Positions 9,872-18,660 of a stretch of DNA of 64,000 bases are shown one piece after another. Both the position numbers and the translations under genes were made by a program. The notes below the pieces were generated by a model that was not told the DNA's origin, ran no database searches, and worked only from the letters and a program-made list of their open reading frames with translations. Within the stretch, counting starts at the first letter, position 1, and the number at the start of each line of letters is the position of its first letter. The DNA is from JAMLHH01 sp037189845 (lineage in GTDB: Bacteria > Bacteroidota > Bacteroidia > Chitinophagales > JADIYW01), in contig JBBCIS010000003.1 of NCBI GenBank assembly GCA_037189845.1, positions 434,001-498,000 on the forward strand. The letters are read 5' to 3'.

Positions 9872-11362
9872 ATGAAAACTATGAGATTTCAAACACCATT
9901 TAAAAAAGCTTTCACGAAAGCTACTTTGGGACTATTGATGTCAGCAGCAGTAATTACCGGCTGTAAAAAAGACGAAGTAATCGACGACGATGACGACACT
10001 CCTATTGTCACAGAAAAACCCGTAAAAGAAATATCCGGTACTTTTTCAGGAGAGGTAAAATTCTCAGCAGATACTATCTACTTATTGAAAGGATTCGTAA
10101 GAATCGGAGAAGATGATGGATCTACTATAAAATCTACCGGAAAATTAACCATCGATCCGGGAACATTGATCATGGGTGACAGAGAAACGAAAGGCACATT
10201 GATCATTCAAAGAGGTAGCCAGATCTTTGCTGAAGGTACTGCAGAAAAACCAATTGTATTTACCTCAGAAAGAGCTATCGGATTAAGACAGCCAGGTGAC
10301 TGGGGCGGCGTAGTGATCTGCGGAAAAGCTAAAAATAACATCCCGGGCGGAACTGCACAACTAGAAGGCGGTTACGGCGCATTTCACGGAGGAGACAATG
10401 ACGATGACAACTCCGGTATCTTCAAATATATCAGAATTGAATACGCAGGTATTGCTATCAATCCTAATGAAGAGGTCAACAGTTTGACAATGGGTTCTGT
10501 AGGTCGTGGTACCCAAATCAGTTACGTACAGGCTTCTTACGGGCTGGATGATGCTTTCGAGTGGTTCGGTGGAACTGTAAATGCATCACATCTTGTTGCA
10601 TATAGAGGTTTAGATGATGATCTGGACTTAGACCTAGGTTATTCAGGTAATATCCAGTTTGCATTATTGATCCGCGACAATCAGCTTTCTGACCAGTCAG
10701 GTTCTAACGGTTTTGAAGTAGACAATGATGGTTCAGGAACGAACAATACTCCTTTCACTTCTGCTATCGTTTCTAACGTAACAGTTATCGGTCCGAAAGG
10801 AAACAGAGAAACTCCTATCGGTCAAAACTTCCAACACGCTTTACACTTGAGAAGAAACAGCAGAATCCAGATCCACAACTCTTTCTTCACAGGATATCCT
10901 AATGGATTCTATCTGCAAAGCTCAGGAACAACCACCAATACTGTATTAAAAAATAACGTACTTGCTGCTGTAGAAAACTGGGGTGGCAATGGTTTCGGTG
11001 AAAAAGGTGACCTGTATGTAAACAGCATTGTCGGAACTGATACATCTAAAAATGCACATGGTGGTGCACAACCAAAAGGTGTTCCTTATAAAACGGATGT
11101 TGTTGGATTTGACTTAAAAGAAACTTTCCTTGCAACCAATTCATTCCTAGCTAAATGGCAGGATGCAGGTATTGACGCTTCCATCTTTGATGTTGTAAAT
11201 CCTAAGGTAACACCTAACTCTGGTTCTATCTTGTTGGCAGGTGCTGACTTCGCTGGATTGTCAGGGTTCCAGAATGTAGCATTCCGTGGTGCATTCGGCT
11301 CTGAAAACTGGACTCAGGGATGGGCGGAATTCAACCCTAACGCAAAAGATTATTCAAAATAG
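9872..11362 (+). CDS. Beta-helix-type surface lipoprotein paired with the TonB receptor
   Basis: This is a 496-residue lipoprotein. The signal ends with a lipobox (SAAVITGC, Cys about residue 31), followed by a KKDE start and a run of five aspartates, a charged linker common in exported Bacteroidota lipoproteins. The rest looks like a right-handed parallel beta-helix: short strands and turns such as GTLIIQRGSQIFAEGTAEKP, GDWGGVVICG, FKYIRIEYAG, AFEWFGGTVNASHLVAYRG and DDDLDLDLGYSGN. Similar proteins are common beside TonB receptors in this phylum and are often misnamed multidrug transporter. It probably captures ligand or shapes the receptor mouth. It shares the receptor's operon and is followed by a terminator. 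Confidence 0.8.
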   Translation: MKTMRFQTPFKKAFTKATLGLLMSAAVITGCKKDEVIDDDDDTPIVTEKPVKEISGTFSGEVKFSADTIYLLKGFVRIGEDDGSTIKSTGKLTIDPGTLIMGDRETKGTLIIQRGSQIFAEGTAEKPIVFTSERAIGLRQPGDWGGVVICGKAKNNIPGGTAQLEGGYGAFHGGDNDDDNSGIFKYIRIEYAGIAINPNEEVNSLTMGSVGRGTQISYVQASYGLDDAFEWFGGTVNASHLVAYRGLDDDLDLDLGYSGNIQFALLIRDNQLSDQSGSNGFEVDNDGSGTNNTPFTSAIVSNVTVIGPKGNRETPIGQNFQHALHLRRNSRIQIHNSFFTGYPNGFYLQSSGTTTNTVLKNNVLAAVENWGGNGFGEKGDLYVNSIVGTDTSKNAHGGAQPKGVPYKTDVVGFDLKETFLATNSFLAKWQDAGIDASIFDVVNPKVTPNSGSILLAGADFAGLSGFQNVAFRGAFGSENWTQGWAEFNPNAKDYSK

Positions 11363-11385
11363 TTGCATACATCTTCAAAAGGTGT

Positions 11386-11428
11386 GACCCCGATATGGCT
11401 GGCTGGCTGTATCGGGGGTTTGCTTTTT
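11386..11428 (+). terminator. Terminator after the receptor/lipoprotein pair
   Basis: The stem CCCCGATA / TATCGGGG, with a loop containing GGCTGGCTG, is followed by GTTTGCTTTTTAT. It begins 24 bp after the lipoprotein stop. Confidence 0.75.
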
Positions 11429-11628
11429 ATAGTTCTCATCGGAATAATAAAAATGGCGTTAACGAGCCACCACATTATCATATAATAAAATATAACTTAT
11501 AGGCACATAAAATAACTTATAAATAAAACTTTCCTAAAAGAAGTTTTTAAGTTCTGAGTATACGCTTCTTTTATTACAATGTTCATCTATTTAATTTTTT
11601 AAAGTATTTTTAGATAAAATCACTATTC

Positions 11629-12591
11629 ATGAAAAAGTTGTTCAAATTCTTAGTGCTTATCATAGCTATACTTGTTGCCGGAATCTTCTTTTTAATGAAA
11701 GACCCGATTCCTTTGGAAGCTCTGAAAGAAAAATATGTCAATGAAAATTCTAAGTGGATAGATATCGAAGGTCTGAATGTACACTACAGAGATGAGGGTC
11801 AAGGACAACCTGTTGTACTGGTGCATGGAACCGGAGCCTCTTTACAGACTTTTGATCAATGGACAGATACTTTAAAGAAATATTACAGAGTCATCCGCAT
11901 GGATATTCCTGCATTCGGGTTGACAGGACCTAATACTGCCAATGATTATTCTATTGCAGCTTATGTGAAGTTTATAGAGGATTTTACAAAAAAGCTGGGT
12001 GTTACTGATTTTATATTAGGGGGAAATTCTTTGGGAGGAGAAATTGCATGGAAATATGCATACTATCACCCTGAAAATGTAAAAGGACTGATACTTCTTA
12101 ATCCGGCAGGTTCACCGGTACAAAAATATGACATGCCGTTATTTTCAGCATTCAGACTGGCAAGAATACCTGTTATCTCAGGTCTCTTTGGAAAACTGGA
12201 TCCTAAATTTACCGTAGAGAAAACAGTCAAACAAGCCTATGAAAAAGACGAGCTTGTCACTCCTGAGAAAGTAGAGATGTATTATGAAATGTCCATGAGA
12301 GAAGGAAACAGAGCTGCATTTGTACACAGATTGCAACAAGTAGACAAAGATCCTGTTCTTCAACCTGAGAAGGTAGAAAATCCAACTCTCATCATGTGGG
12401 GAGATAAAGATGCGATCTTATTGATTGAGCAGTTTGATGGTTTCAAAGACATGAAAAAGATGCAATCCATCATTTATCCCGGAGTAGGTCATACACCGCA
12501 GGATGAAGTAGCTGTAGAAAGTGTCCACGATGCGATGAAATTTATTCAAAACCTTACTACTGTTGCCGACACTGCAAAAGTTTTGAACTAA
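11629..12591 (+). CDS. Membrane-anchored alpha/beta hydrolase
   Basis: This 320-residue hydrolase has an N-terminal membrane anchor or uncleaved signal (residues 4-23) and then the alpha/beta-hydrolase core. The oxyanion motif HGTG lies at about 66-69, the nucleophile elbow GGNSLGG centres on S134, the acid is probably in WGDKD (about residue 259), and the histidine is H288 in GVGHTP. The fold covers esterases, lipases and C-C hydrolases, so the substrate is open. The gene follows the long spacer after the TonB pair and lies 25 bp before msrA, so the two are probably co-transcribed. Confidence 0.85.
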   Translation: MKKLFKFLVLIIAILVAGIFFLMKDPIPLEALKEKYVNENSKWIDIEGLNVHYRDEGQGQPVVLVHGTGASLQTFDQWTDTLKKYYRVIRMDIPAFGLTGPNTANDYSIAAYVKFIEDFTKKLGVTDFILGGNSLGGEIAWKYAYYHPENVKGLILLNPAGSPVQKYDMPLFSAFRLARIPVISGLFGKLDPKFTVEKTVKQAYEKDELVTPEKVEMYYEMSMREGNRAAFVHRLQQVDKDPVLQPEKVENPTLIMWGDKDAILLIEQFDGFKDMKKMQSIIYPGVGHTPQDEVAVESVHDAMKFIQNLTTVADTAKVLN

Positions 12592-12616
12592 GACTGGAAT
12601 CAGTTGTTATCTGAGA

Positions 12617-13240
12617 ATGAGAATGTTTTTGAGTCTGGTCATCATGAGTCTGGTATCATGTACCAATGCGCAGCATTCTACTGAGCAGAAATCTGAAAAA
12701 AATAAAATGAATCATACAATCACATTAGGCGGAGGGTGCTTCTGGTGCACAGAAGCTGTCTTTCAGAGACTGGAAGGTGTGGACACCGTCATCTCAGGAT
12801 ATATGGGAGGACACACCAAAAATCCTACATATAAAGAAGTTTGCACCGGGGAAACAGGTCATGCTGAAGTCATTCAGATCTCTTACAATCCTGAAAAAAT
12901 TTCTTTGGGAGAAATCTTTGAAGTATTTTTTGCAACCCACGATCCTACTACACTGAATCGTCAGGGTGCAGATACAGGAACACAATATCGCTCTGTTATT
13001 TTTTATGAGAATGAAGAGCAAAGAGCTTTAGCTGCACAGACCATTGCCGGACTCACTCAGGAAAAGATTTTTGAAGACCCGATTGTTACTGAAATCAGCC
13101 CGGCAGCAGTATTCTATCCGGCTGAAGATTATCATCAGAACTATTACAATCTTCACGGCACCCAGCCATTCTGTTCAATGGTCATTTCTCCGAAAGTCCA
13201 AAAGCTACACAAATACTTTCAGGATAAGCTGAAAAAGTGA
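12617..13240 (+). CDS. msrA: Peptide-methionine (S)-S-oxide reductase, lipoprotein form
   Basis: MsrA reduces the S-epimer of methionine sulfoxide in oxidised proteins. The family signature GGCFWC is at residues 39-44 with catalytic C41. A likely resolving cysteine is C186 in the C-terminal segment HGTQPFCSMV. Sequences such as GYMGGHTKNPTYKEVCTGETGHAE, split by the usual turns, match the family throughout. Unlike cytosolic MsrA, the protein begins with a short lipoprotein signal whose lipobox Cys is C15 (SLVSC). It is therefore expected in the envelope, repairing exported proteins. An internal ATG at residue 31 could in principle give a cytosolic form. It is the second gene after the hydrolase. 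Confidence 0.95.
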   Translation: MRMFLSLVIMSLVSCTNAQHSTEQKSEKNKMNHTITLGGGCFWCTEAVFQRLEGVDTVISGYMGGHTKNPTYKEVCTGETGHAEVIQISYNPEKISLGEIFEVFFATHDPTTLNRQGADTGTQYRSVIFYENEEQRALAAQTIAGLTQEKIFEDPIVTEISPAAVFYPAEDYHQNYYNLHGTQPFCSMVISPKVQKLHKYFQDKLKK

Positions 13241-13253
13241 TCTTATACTATTT

Positions 13254-13352
13254 AATGTCGTTTAGTTAACAAAAAAGATTGCCTTTAGATTCTTTCAGAA
13301 TGACATAAATCAATCCTTTTTGTATAGGTAGGTCATGCTGTAAGCATCTCAC
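13254..13352. repeat. Diverged, truncated relative of the 62.3-kb palindromic element
   Basis: It starts AATGTCGTTTAGTTAA, the same end as the element at 62293, and shares the inner words TTTTAGATTCTT-like, CAGAATGACATAAATCAATCC and GTCATGCTGTAAGCATCTCACTT in pieces. The right terminal repeat is missing. The inner stem is ACAAAAAAGATTG / CAATCCTTTTTGT, which differs in sequence from the other copy but still pairs (one mismatch). Confidence 0.75.
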
Positions 13353-13360
13353 TTATTATA

Positions 13361-13397
13361 AAAAATGCCTCTGTTATTATTAAACAGAGGCATTTTT
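13361..13397. terminator. Bidirectional terminator between msrA and sucB
   Basis: A perfect 15-bp stem (AAAAATGCCTCTGTT / AACAGAGGCATTTTT) with a 7-nt loop is flanked by A and T runs. It can therefore end transcription from both convergent genes. Confidence 0.92.
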
Positions 13398-13415
13398 ATT
13401 CTTACTGTTTATTGA

Positions 13416-14660
13416 TTAAATACCGAACAGCATTCGCTCCGGATTTTCTAAATAATCTTTTACTGCGACGAGGAATCCTACCGATTCTTTACCATCTACG
13501 ATTCTATGATCATAAGAAAGTGCCAGGTACATCATAGGACGTGCCACAATCTGACCGTTGATGACCATCGGTCGATCCTGAATTTTATGCATTCCCAGAA
13601 TAGCTGATTGAGGCTGGTTGATAATCGGAGTACTCAATAATGAGCCAAATACGCCGCCATTAGTGATAGTGAATGTACCGCCTTCCATATCTTCCATTGT
13701 CAGCTGACCATCTCTGCCTAATGTAGCTAATCTTTTTACATCTTTTTCGATATCTACAAAGCTCATAGCTTCAGTATTCCTGATCACCGGAACAACCAGA
13801 CCTTTTGGGGTAGAAACTGCAATAGACACATCACAGAAATCGTGGTAGATAATTGAATCTTCATTGATATAGGCATTGATAGCCGGATATTTTTGCAATG
13901 CCAACGTACATGCTTTTACGAAAAAAGACATAAATCCGAGATTGATTCCGTGCTCATTTGCAAAATCATCTTTGTACTGTTTGCGCAACTCCATGATACG
14001 GGTCATATCTACTTCATTGAAAGTAGTAAGCATCGCAGTGTTATTTTTTACCTCCACGAGTCTTCTGGAAATCGTTTTGCGCAGACGTGTCATTTTCTCT
14101 ACACGTTCATTTCTGGAGCCCGGCACTACCGGAGCTGCTTTTGCCGGTGCCTCTGCTTTTTTCTCAGGAGCAGGTGATGGTTTGGGAGCTGGTTCAGCTG
14201 GCTGTGCTTTAGATGCATCGTCTTTAGTGATACGGCCGTCTACTCCTGTACCTTTGACAGATGCCGGTTCTACACCTTTTTCATCCAGAATTTTCTTCGC
14301 CGCAGGTGATGGATGTGCAGTAGCATAAGTTGCTTCTTTAGCCGGCTCTTCTGCTTTCGGAGTTTCCTGAACAGGAGCTTCTTCTGTTTTCTCCTCTTTT
14401 TTCACAGGAGCTTTACCCGCCGCACCTTCTGTTTCTATATAGCAAACTAAATCGCCTATTTTCAAGTCATCACCTTCTCCTGCTACTCGTGTTACCACCC
14501 CTGCAACCTCAGCAGGCAATTCCAATGTAGCTTTATCTGATTCGAATTCACAAAGGGATTCATCCATGGCTACAGTTGCCCCATCTTCTACCAACCAGGA
14601 AGATAAGGTCACCTCTGTTACAGATTCACCTATGGACGGTACTCTGATTTCTACTTTCAT
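13416..14660 (-). CDS. sucB: 2-oxoglutarate dehydrogenase E2 (dihydrolipoyl succinyltransferase)
   Basis: The E2 core of the 2-oxoglutarate dehydrogenase complex transfers succinyl groups to CoA. The 414-residue protein has one lipoyl domain (about 1-77, lipoylated K43 in ESDKATLEL) and a long Pro/Ala/Glu-rich hinge. A peripheral-subunit-binding domain follows (about 113-150: SPAAKKILDEKGVEP). The catalytic domain (about 185-414) has the active-site HRIVDG motif (H385, D389). The N-terminus VPSIGESVTEVTLSSWL is characteristic of succinyl- rather than acetyltransferases. It lies 22 bp downstream of sucA in one operon and ends at a strong terminator. The E3 subunit is not in the window. Confidence 0.97.
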   Translation of the reverse strand: MKVEIRVPSIGESVTEVTLSSWLVEDGATVAMDESLCEFESDKATLELPAEVAGVVTRVAGEGDDLKIGDLVCYIETEGAAGKAPVKKEEKTEEAPVQETPKAEEPAKEATYATAHPSPAAKKILDEKGVEPASVKGTGVDGRITKDDASKAQPAEPAPKPSPAPEKKAEAPAKAAPVVPGSRNERVEKMTRLRKTISRRLVEVKNNTAMLTTFNEVDMTRIMELRKQYKDDFANEHGINLGFMSFFVKACTLALQKYPAINAYINEDSIIYHDFCDVSIAVSTPKGLVVPVIRNTEAMSFVDIEKDVKRLATLGRDGQLTMEDMEGGTFTITNGGVFGSLLSTPIINQPQSAILGMHKIQDRPMVINGQIVARPMMYLALSYDHRIVDGKESVGFLVAVKDYLENPERMLFGI

Positions 14661-14682
14661 ATATATCGTTTTTCTCTAAAAA

Positions 14683-17421
14683 TTAACCGTTAAACGTTTT
14701 ATCGACCACCTCTTTCTGCTCTCTTTCATGAATTCTGGCAAATCCAGTGGCAGGGGATGCACTCGCAGATCTGGAAACCAGATTCCAATTGACATCTTCA
14801 CGGGCATTACGCATATACCACCATGCTCCCATATTGGACGGTTCTTCCTGTGTCCAGTACACTTTTGCTTTAGGATATTTTTTGAGGACAGCATTGAATT
14901 GTGTATGTGCCAACGGATACAATTGTTCTACACGAACCAATGCTACATCATCACGTTTATTCTCTCTTTTATATGCTAAAAGGTCATAGTAAATTTTACC
15001 GGTGCAAAAAACTACTCTTTTTACCTTCTCAGGCTTTTCTACCAGCTGATCGTCTATAATCTCTTTGAACTTGCCTTCGTACAATTCTCTTACATCAGAT
15101 GTACAGTCAGGATGTCTGAGCAGAGATTTGGGAGACATATTGATCAAAGGTTTACGGAAATCCCAGGCCAGCTGTCTTCTGATCGCATGAAAAAGATTAG
15201 CCGGCGTTGTGATATTTGTTACCACCATGTTCAACTCGGCACAAGCCTGTAAAAATCTTTCTAATCTCGCGCTGGAATGCTCAGGCCCTGCACCTTCATA
15301 ACCGTGAGGCAATAAAAGAACCATACCGGTATTCCTGTTCCATTTTGTTTCACAGGAGGCAATAAACTGATCTAAAATAATCTGAGCACCATTGATAAAA
15401 TCTCCGAACTGCGCTTCCCAAAGAACTAAATGATCGGGATGTGTCAATGAATATCCGAATTCAAAACCCAAAACTCCATATTCAGACAAATGTGAGTTAT
15501 AGATTTTGAATTTACCCTGCTTTTCTCCTTCTCCTACGATGTGATTCAGACGGTTGTATTCTTCACCTGTTTTTTCATCATACACCATGGCATGCCTGTG
15601 AGAAAAGGTTCCTCTTTTTACATCCTCTCCACTCATACGGACATTTTTCCCTTCTAAAAGAATAGATCCGTAAGCAAGTAATTCCCCGGCCGCCCAATCT
15701 ACAGATTTCTGCTGACGCATCAACTCTCTTCTGCTTTCCAGCAAAGTATTGATTTTCTTCAAAGGATGAAATCCTTCCGGAACATTGACCAGAGATTTGA
15801 TGACTTTGACTAAATCCGCTTTGAGAATTTTTGTTTTAGGAGAGCTTTCAAAATCTGCCTGGGTCGCATGTCTGGTTTTATTCCATGCGATATCTGTGGC
15901 CTGTGGCTGGTATGGTCTTGGGTTTTGTTTGGTTTCATCCAGCCGCTTCTGAAGCGTATCCCAGAACTCTTTCTCAAAATCCTTTACCAGCTCAGCTCCG
16001 GCGACTCCCCATTCTACCAGTTTCCTGCTGTAAATATCTCTGACGCTTTCATGACCTTTGATCAGGCCATACATCTGAGGTTGCGTATACTGAGGATCGT
16101 CTCCTTCATTGTGGCCATGCTTTCTATAGCAAACCATGTCCACAAATACATCTTTATTGAATCTTTGTCTGTATTCTACAGCTAATTCTGAAACAAATGC
16201 CACTGCCTCCACATCGTCACCATTGACATGAAAAACCGGACACTGTACTGTAGAAGCAATGGATGTACAATAGTAAGATGAGCGGGCATCATCAAAGTCC
16301 GTTGTAAATCCAATCTGGTTATTGATCACGAAGTGTACTGTACCACCTACAGTATACCCTTTTAACAAAGACATCTGCAGTACTTCATAAACGATACCCT
16401 GACCTGCAACAGCCGCATCTCCGTGTATAGTCAATGGCAGAATGGAATCATATTCTGAGTCATATATAGCATCAGCTTTGGCACGGCAAAAACCCTGCAC
16501 TACCGGATTGACAGCTTCTAAGTGTGATGGATTAGGCAGGAGGTTTATATACACCTCCTTTTTATCCATTGTAGTATACTGAGAGGAATATCCTTTATGA
16601 TATTTTACGTCACCCGTTCCTACAGACAGATCATCGGGAGAAATACCTTCAAATTCTGTAAAAACTTCTTCATAGGTTTTGCGGACGATATTCACTAATA
16701 TATTCAGACGACCTCTGTGTGCCATCCCTATAACAACTTCTTTACAGCCTTCATTAGCCGCTACATTGATCATAGCATCTAAAGCAGGAATTGTAGATTC
16801 TCCTCCTTCTAAAGAGAAGCGTTTTTGTCCGATAAACTTTGTGCCCAGAAATTTCTCATAAACTGCTGAGTCATTTAACTTTTTGAGAATTCGTTTTTTC
16901 TTCTCAAATGGATGTTCATAGGCAATATAGCCATGCTCTACTTTTTCACGAAGCCATTGTCTTTCTTCACGACTGTCTATATAGTTATATTCCCAACCGA
17001 TAGTACGGCAATAGATTTTTTTCAGCCTTTCAATAATATCCCTGAGTTTAGCTCTGCCCAATCCTAATTCATGACCGGCATAAAACTCCGTATCCATATC
17101 CGCTTCTCCCAAATCATAAAAGTGCAGGTCCAGATCAGCATGTCTGTTCTTTCTCGGGCGAATCGGATTCGTATCGGAAACTAAATGTCCTTTGTTACGA
17201 TAAGCATAAATCAGCTTGACAACTTTAAATTCTTTCGTGTTTAATACACTGCCGGAGGCAGCATCACCACTTAAACCACTCTCTGATTTTACTCCTAAAT
17301 CAAAACCAGCAAAAAACTTTCTCCACTCAACATCTACAGATTCCGGATTCCCGAGGTAGTCTTTGTACAATTGATCTACATAAGAGGGATGGGCATTTAA
17401 TAGAAAGGATAAATCCTGCAT
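14683..17421 (-). CDS. sucA: 2-oxoglutarate dehydrogenase E1 (thiamine diphosphate-dependent)
   Basis: This 912-residue E1 subunit decarboxylates 2-oxoglutarate and passes the succinyl group to the lipoyl arm of SucB. The N-terminus (about 1-40) has the SucA-type peptide FLLNAHPSYVDQLYKDYLGNP for E2 binding. The TPP-binding half includes SLEGGESTIPALDAM, GMAHRGRLN, GDAAVAGQG and HVNGDDVEAV. The pyrimidine-binding half includes GFEFGYSL, WEAQFGDF and LLPHGYEGAGPEHSSAR. The length is typical of free-standing SucA. It is first in the sucA-sucB operon. A pair of 11-bp direct repeats 21 bp apart lies just upstream and may regulate the operon. Confidence 0.98.
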   Translation of the reverse strand: MQDLSFLLNAHPSYVDQLYKDYLGNPESVDVEWRKFFAGFDLGVKSESGLSGDAASGSVLNTKEFKVVKLIYAYRNKGHLVSDTNPIRPRKNRHADLDLHFYDLGEADMDTEFYAGHELGLGRAKLRDIIERLKKIYCRTIGWEYNYIDSREERQWLREKVEHGYIAYEHPFEKKKRILKKLNDSAVYEKFLGTKFIGQKRFSLEGGESTIPALDAMINVAANEGCKEVVIGMAHRGRLNILVNIVRKTYEEVFTEFEGISPDDLSVGTGDVKYHKGYSSQYTTMDKKEVYINLLPNPSHLEAVNPVVQGFCRAKADAIYDSEYDSILPLTIHGDAAVAGQGIVYEVLQMSLLKGYTVGGTVHFVINNQIGFTTDFDDARSSYYCTSIASTVQCPVFHVNGDDVEAVAFVSELAVEYRQRFNKDVFVDMVCYRKHGHNEGDDPQYTQPQMYGLIKGHESVRDIYSRKLVEWGVAGAELVKDFEKEFWDTLQKRLDETKQNPRPYQPQATDIAWNKTRHATQADFESSPKTKILKADLVKVIKSLVNVPEGFHPLKKINTLLESRRELMRQQKSVDWAAGELLAYGSILLEGKNVRMSGEDVKRGTFSHRHAMVYDEKTGEEYNRLNHIVGEGEKQGKFKIYNSHLSEYGVLGFEFGYSLTHPDHLVLWEAQFGDFINGAQIILDQFIASCETKWNRNTGMVLLLPHGYEGAGPEHSSARLERFLQACAELNMVVTNITTPANLFHAIRRQLAWDFRKPLINMSPKSLLRHPDCTSDVRELYEGKFKEIIDDQLVEKPEKVKRVVFCTGKIYYDLLAYKRENKRDDVALVRVEQLYPLAHTQFNAVLKKYPKAKVYWTQEEPSNMGAWWYMRNAREDVNWNLVSRSASASPATGFARIHEREQKEVVDKTFNG

Positions 17422-17441
17422 ATAAATAAGTATGTTATTTT

Positions 17442-17473
17442 AAATATCGTACTATTGAAAACAAATATCGTAC
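17442..17473 (-). promoter_or_regulatory. Tandem 11-bp repeats upstream of sucAB
   Basis: AAATATCGTAC occurs at 17442-17452 and again at 17463-17473 on the plus strand (GTACGATATTT on the sucA strand). The centres are exactly 21 bp apart, two helical turns. They lie 21-52 bp before the sucA start codon, where an operator would overlap the promoter or early leader. Confidence 0.45.
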
Positions 17474-17571
17474 AATCCTTGTTCCTAAATTTATTAGAAA
17501 TAACTATAAATGAATAGAAAAAGTTTATCAAAATCTCTCAATATTCTTTTTTTATTTTCAAAAAGAGTTAT

Positions 17572-17579
17572 TATCTTTG
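17572..17579 (+). promoter_or_regulatory. -7 box of the rpsT promoter
   Basis: TATCTTTG matches the Bacteroidota -7 consensus TAnnTTTG and is placed 23 bp before the rpsT start. No clear TTG -33 box is visible; the upstream DNA is a T-rich tract that may substitute for it. Confidence 0.7.
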
Positions 17580-17602
17580 CAGACTCAAATTAAAGATAAG
17601 CG

Positions 17603-17854
17603 ATGGCACATCATAAATCAGCTCAGAAGCGAATCAGACAAACTGCTAAGAAAAGATTGGAAAACAGATATTACGGTAAAACTACACGTAATGCGGTTCG
17701 TAAATTACAGGTTTTGACTTCTAAAGAAGAAGCAGAGGCTTTATTACCGAAAGTAGTAGCGATGATTGACAAGTTAGCGAAGAGAAATCAAATCCACAAA
17801 AACAAAGCTTCTAACTTAAAGTCGTCTATCACTAAAAAAGTGAACGCGCTGTAA
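17603..17854 (+). CDS. rpsT: 30S ribosomal protein S20
   Basis: This 83-residue basic protein starts MAHHKSAQKRIRQTAKKR, the classic S20 N-terminus, and continues through RNAVRKLQ to AKRNQIHKNKASNLKSSI. S20 binds the 5' domain of 16S rRNA early in 30S assembly. The gene has its own TAnnTTTG promoter and is followed 32 bp later by an intrinsic terminator, so it is a single-gene unit. The length is normal. Confidence 0.98.
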   Translation: MAHHKSAQKRIRQTAKKRLENRYYGKTTRNAVRKLQVLTSKEEAEALLPKVVAMIDKLAKRNQIHKNKASNLKSSITKKVNAL

Positions 17855-17886
17855 TTTTTCTCTGAAAAATTTATGGAAATGATATA

Positions 17887-17918
17887 AAAGGTGCATCTCA
17901 TAGGTGCACCTTTATTAT
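17887..17918 (+). terminator. Terminator after rpsT
   Basis: The stem AAAGGTGCA / TGCACCTTT with a short loop is followed by a T-rich tail. It ends only a few bases before the radC start codon, so radC either relies on read-through or starts from a promoter embedded here. Confidence 0.8.
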
Positions 17919-17919
17919 T

Positions 17920-18615
17920 ATGTCATATATCCAACACTCCAATATCAAATCCTGGGCGGAAGAAGATCGCCCACGTGAAAAGCTGCTTCTAAAAGGTCAC
18001 TTCGCACTCAGCGATGCTGAGCTACTGGCTATTCTGCTAGGTTCCGGCACTAAAAACAGCTCTGCGGTTGACCTGGCAAGAAAAGTACTGTCTGCAGCAA
18101 ATAATAATCTTATCCAGTTAGGAAGAATTTCTCTCGACCAACTTATTCAAATCAACGGGATTGGTGAGGCTAAAGCTATTACAATTCTGTCTGCATTGGA
18201 ACTGGGTAGAAGACGACAACAAACTGACGCACTTCAGGTAAAAACAATTTCCGGCAGCAGACAGGCATATGAATTATTAGCTCCATGTATGAGTGACCTC
18301 CAGCATGAAGAATTCTGGATGATATTTCTGAATAGAAAAAATGTAGTCATTAAATATCAGCGTATCACCAAAGGCGGTTTTGCCGGGACAGTTGTAGATA
18401 CGCGTCAGATATTCCATCTGGCCATTCAGGAACAGGCATCATCTATTATCCTGGCGCACAACCACCCTTCCGGAATACTTTATCCCAGCAGTCTGGATAT
18501 TAACATCACAGCAAATCTGGTCAATGCGGGGAAAATAATGGATATCATCGTATCAGATCATCTTATCATCACCAATAACGGATATTACAGCTTTGCTGAT
18601 AAGGGAAAAATGTAA
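17920..18615 (+). CDS. radC: RadC-family JAB/MPN-domain protein
   Basis: This 231-residue protein has an N-terminal helix-hairpin-helix region (about 1-85: RPREKLLLKGHFALSDAELL, LIQINGIGEAKAITIL) and a C-terminal JAB/MPN metalloprotease-like domain with the RadC signature HNHPSG (about 181-186) followed by a downstream aspartate. Despite its name, a DNA-repair role for RadC is not proven, and the molecular function is unsettled. The ATG at 17920 directly follows the rpsT terminator hairpin. A later start would remove conserved N-terminal residues. Confidence 0.95.
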   Translation: MSYIQHSNIKSWAEEDRPREKLLLKGHFALSDAELLAILLGSGTKNSSAVDLARKVLSAANNNLIQLGRISLDQLIQINGIGEAKAITILSALELGRRRQQTDALQVKTISGSRQAYELLAPCMSDLQHEEFWMIFLNRKNVVIKYQRITKGGFAGTVVDTRQIFHLAIQEQASSIILAHNHPSGILYPSSLDINITANLVNAGKIMDIIVSDHLIITNNGYYSFADKGKM

Positions 18616-18649
18616 GAGAGAATATAATGCGGGATTAAATCTCTCTTAC
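18612..18649. terminator. Possible hairpin between radC and the DUF2892 gene
   Basis: The 9-bp arms GTAAGAGAG / CTCTCTTAC enclose a 20-nt loop, starting at the radC stop. There is no T run, so termination is uncertain. Confidence 0.35.
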
Positions 18650-18660
18650 CAGGGTAAATA

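Noticed and set aside
13876..14328. Open frame opposite sucB
   Set aside because: It is a shadow of the Pro/Ala-rich hinge of SucB and has no start signal or homology-like features.
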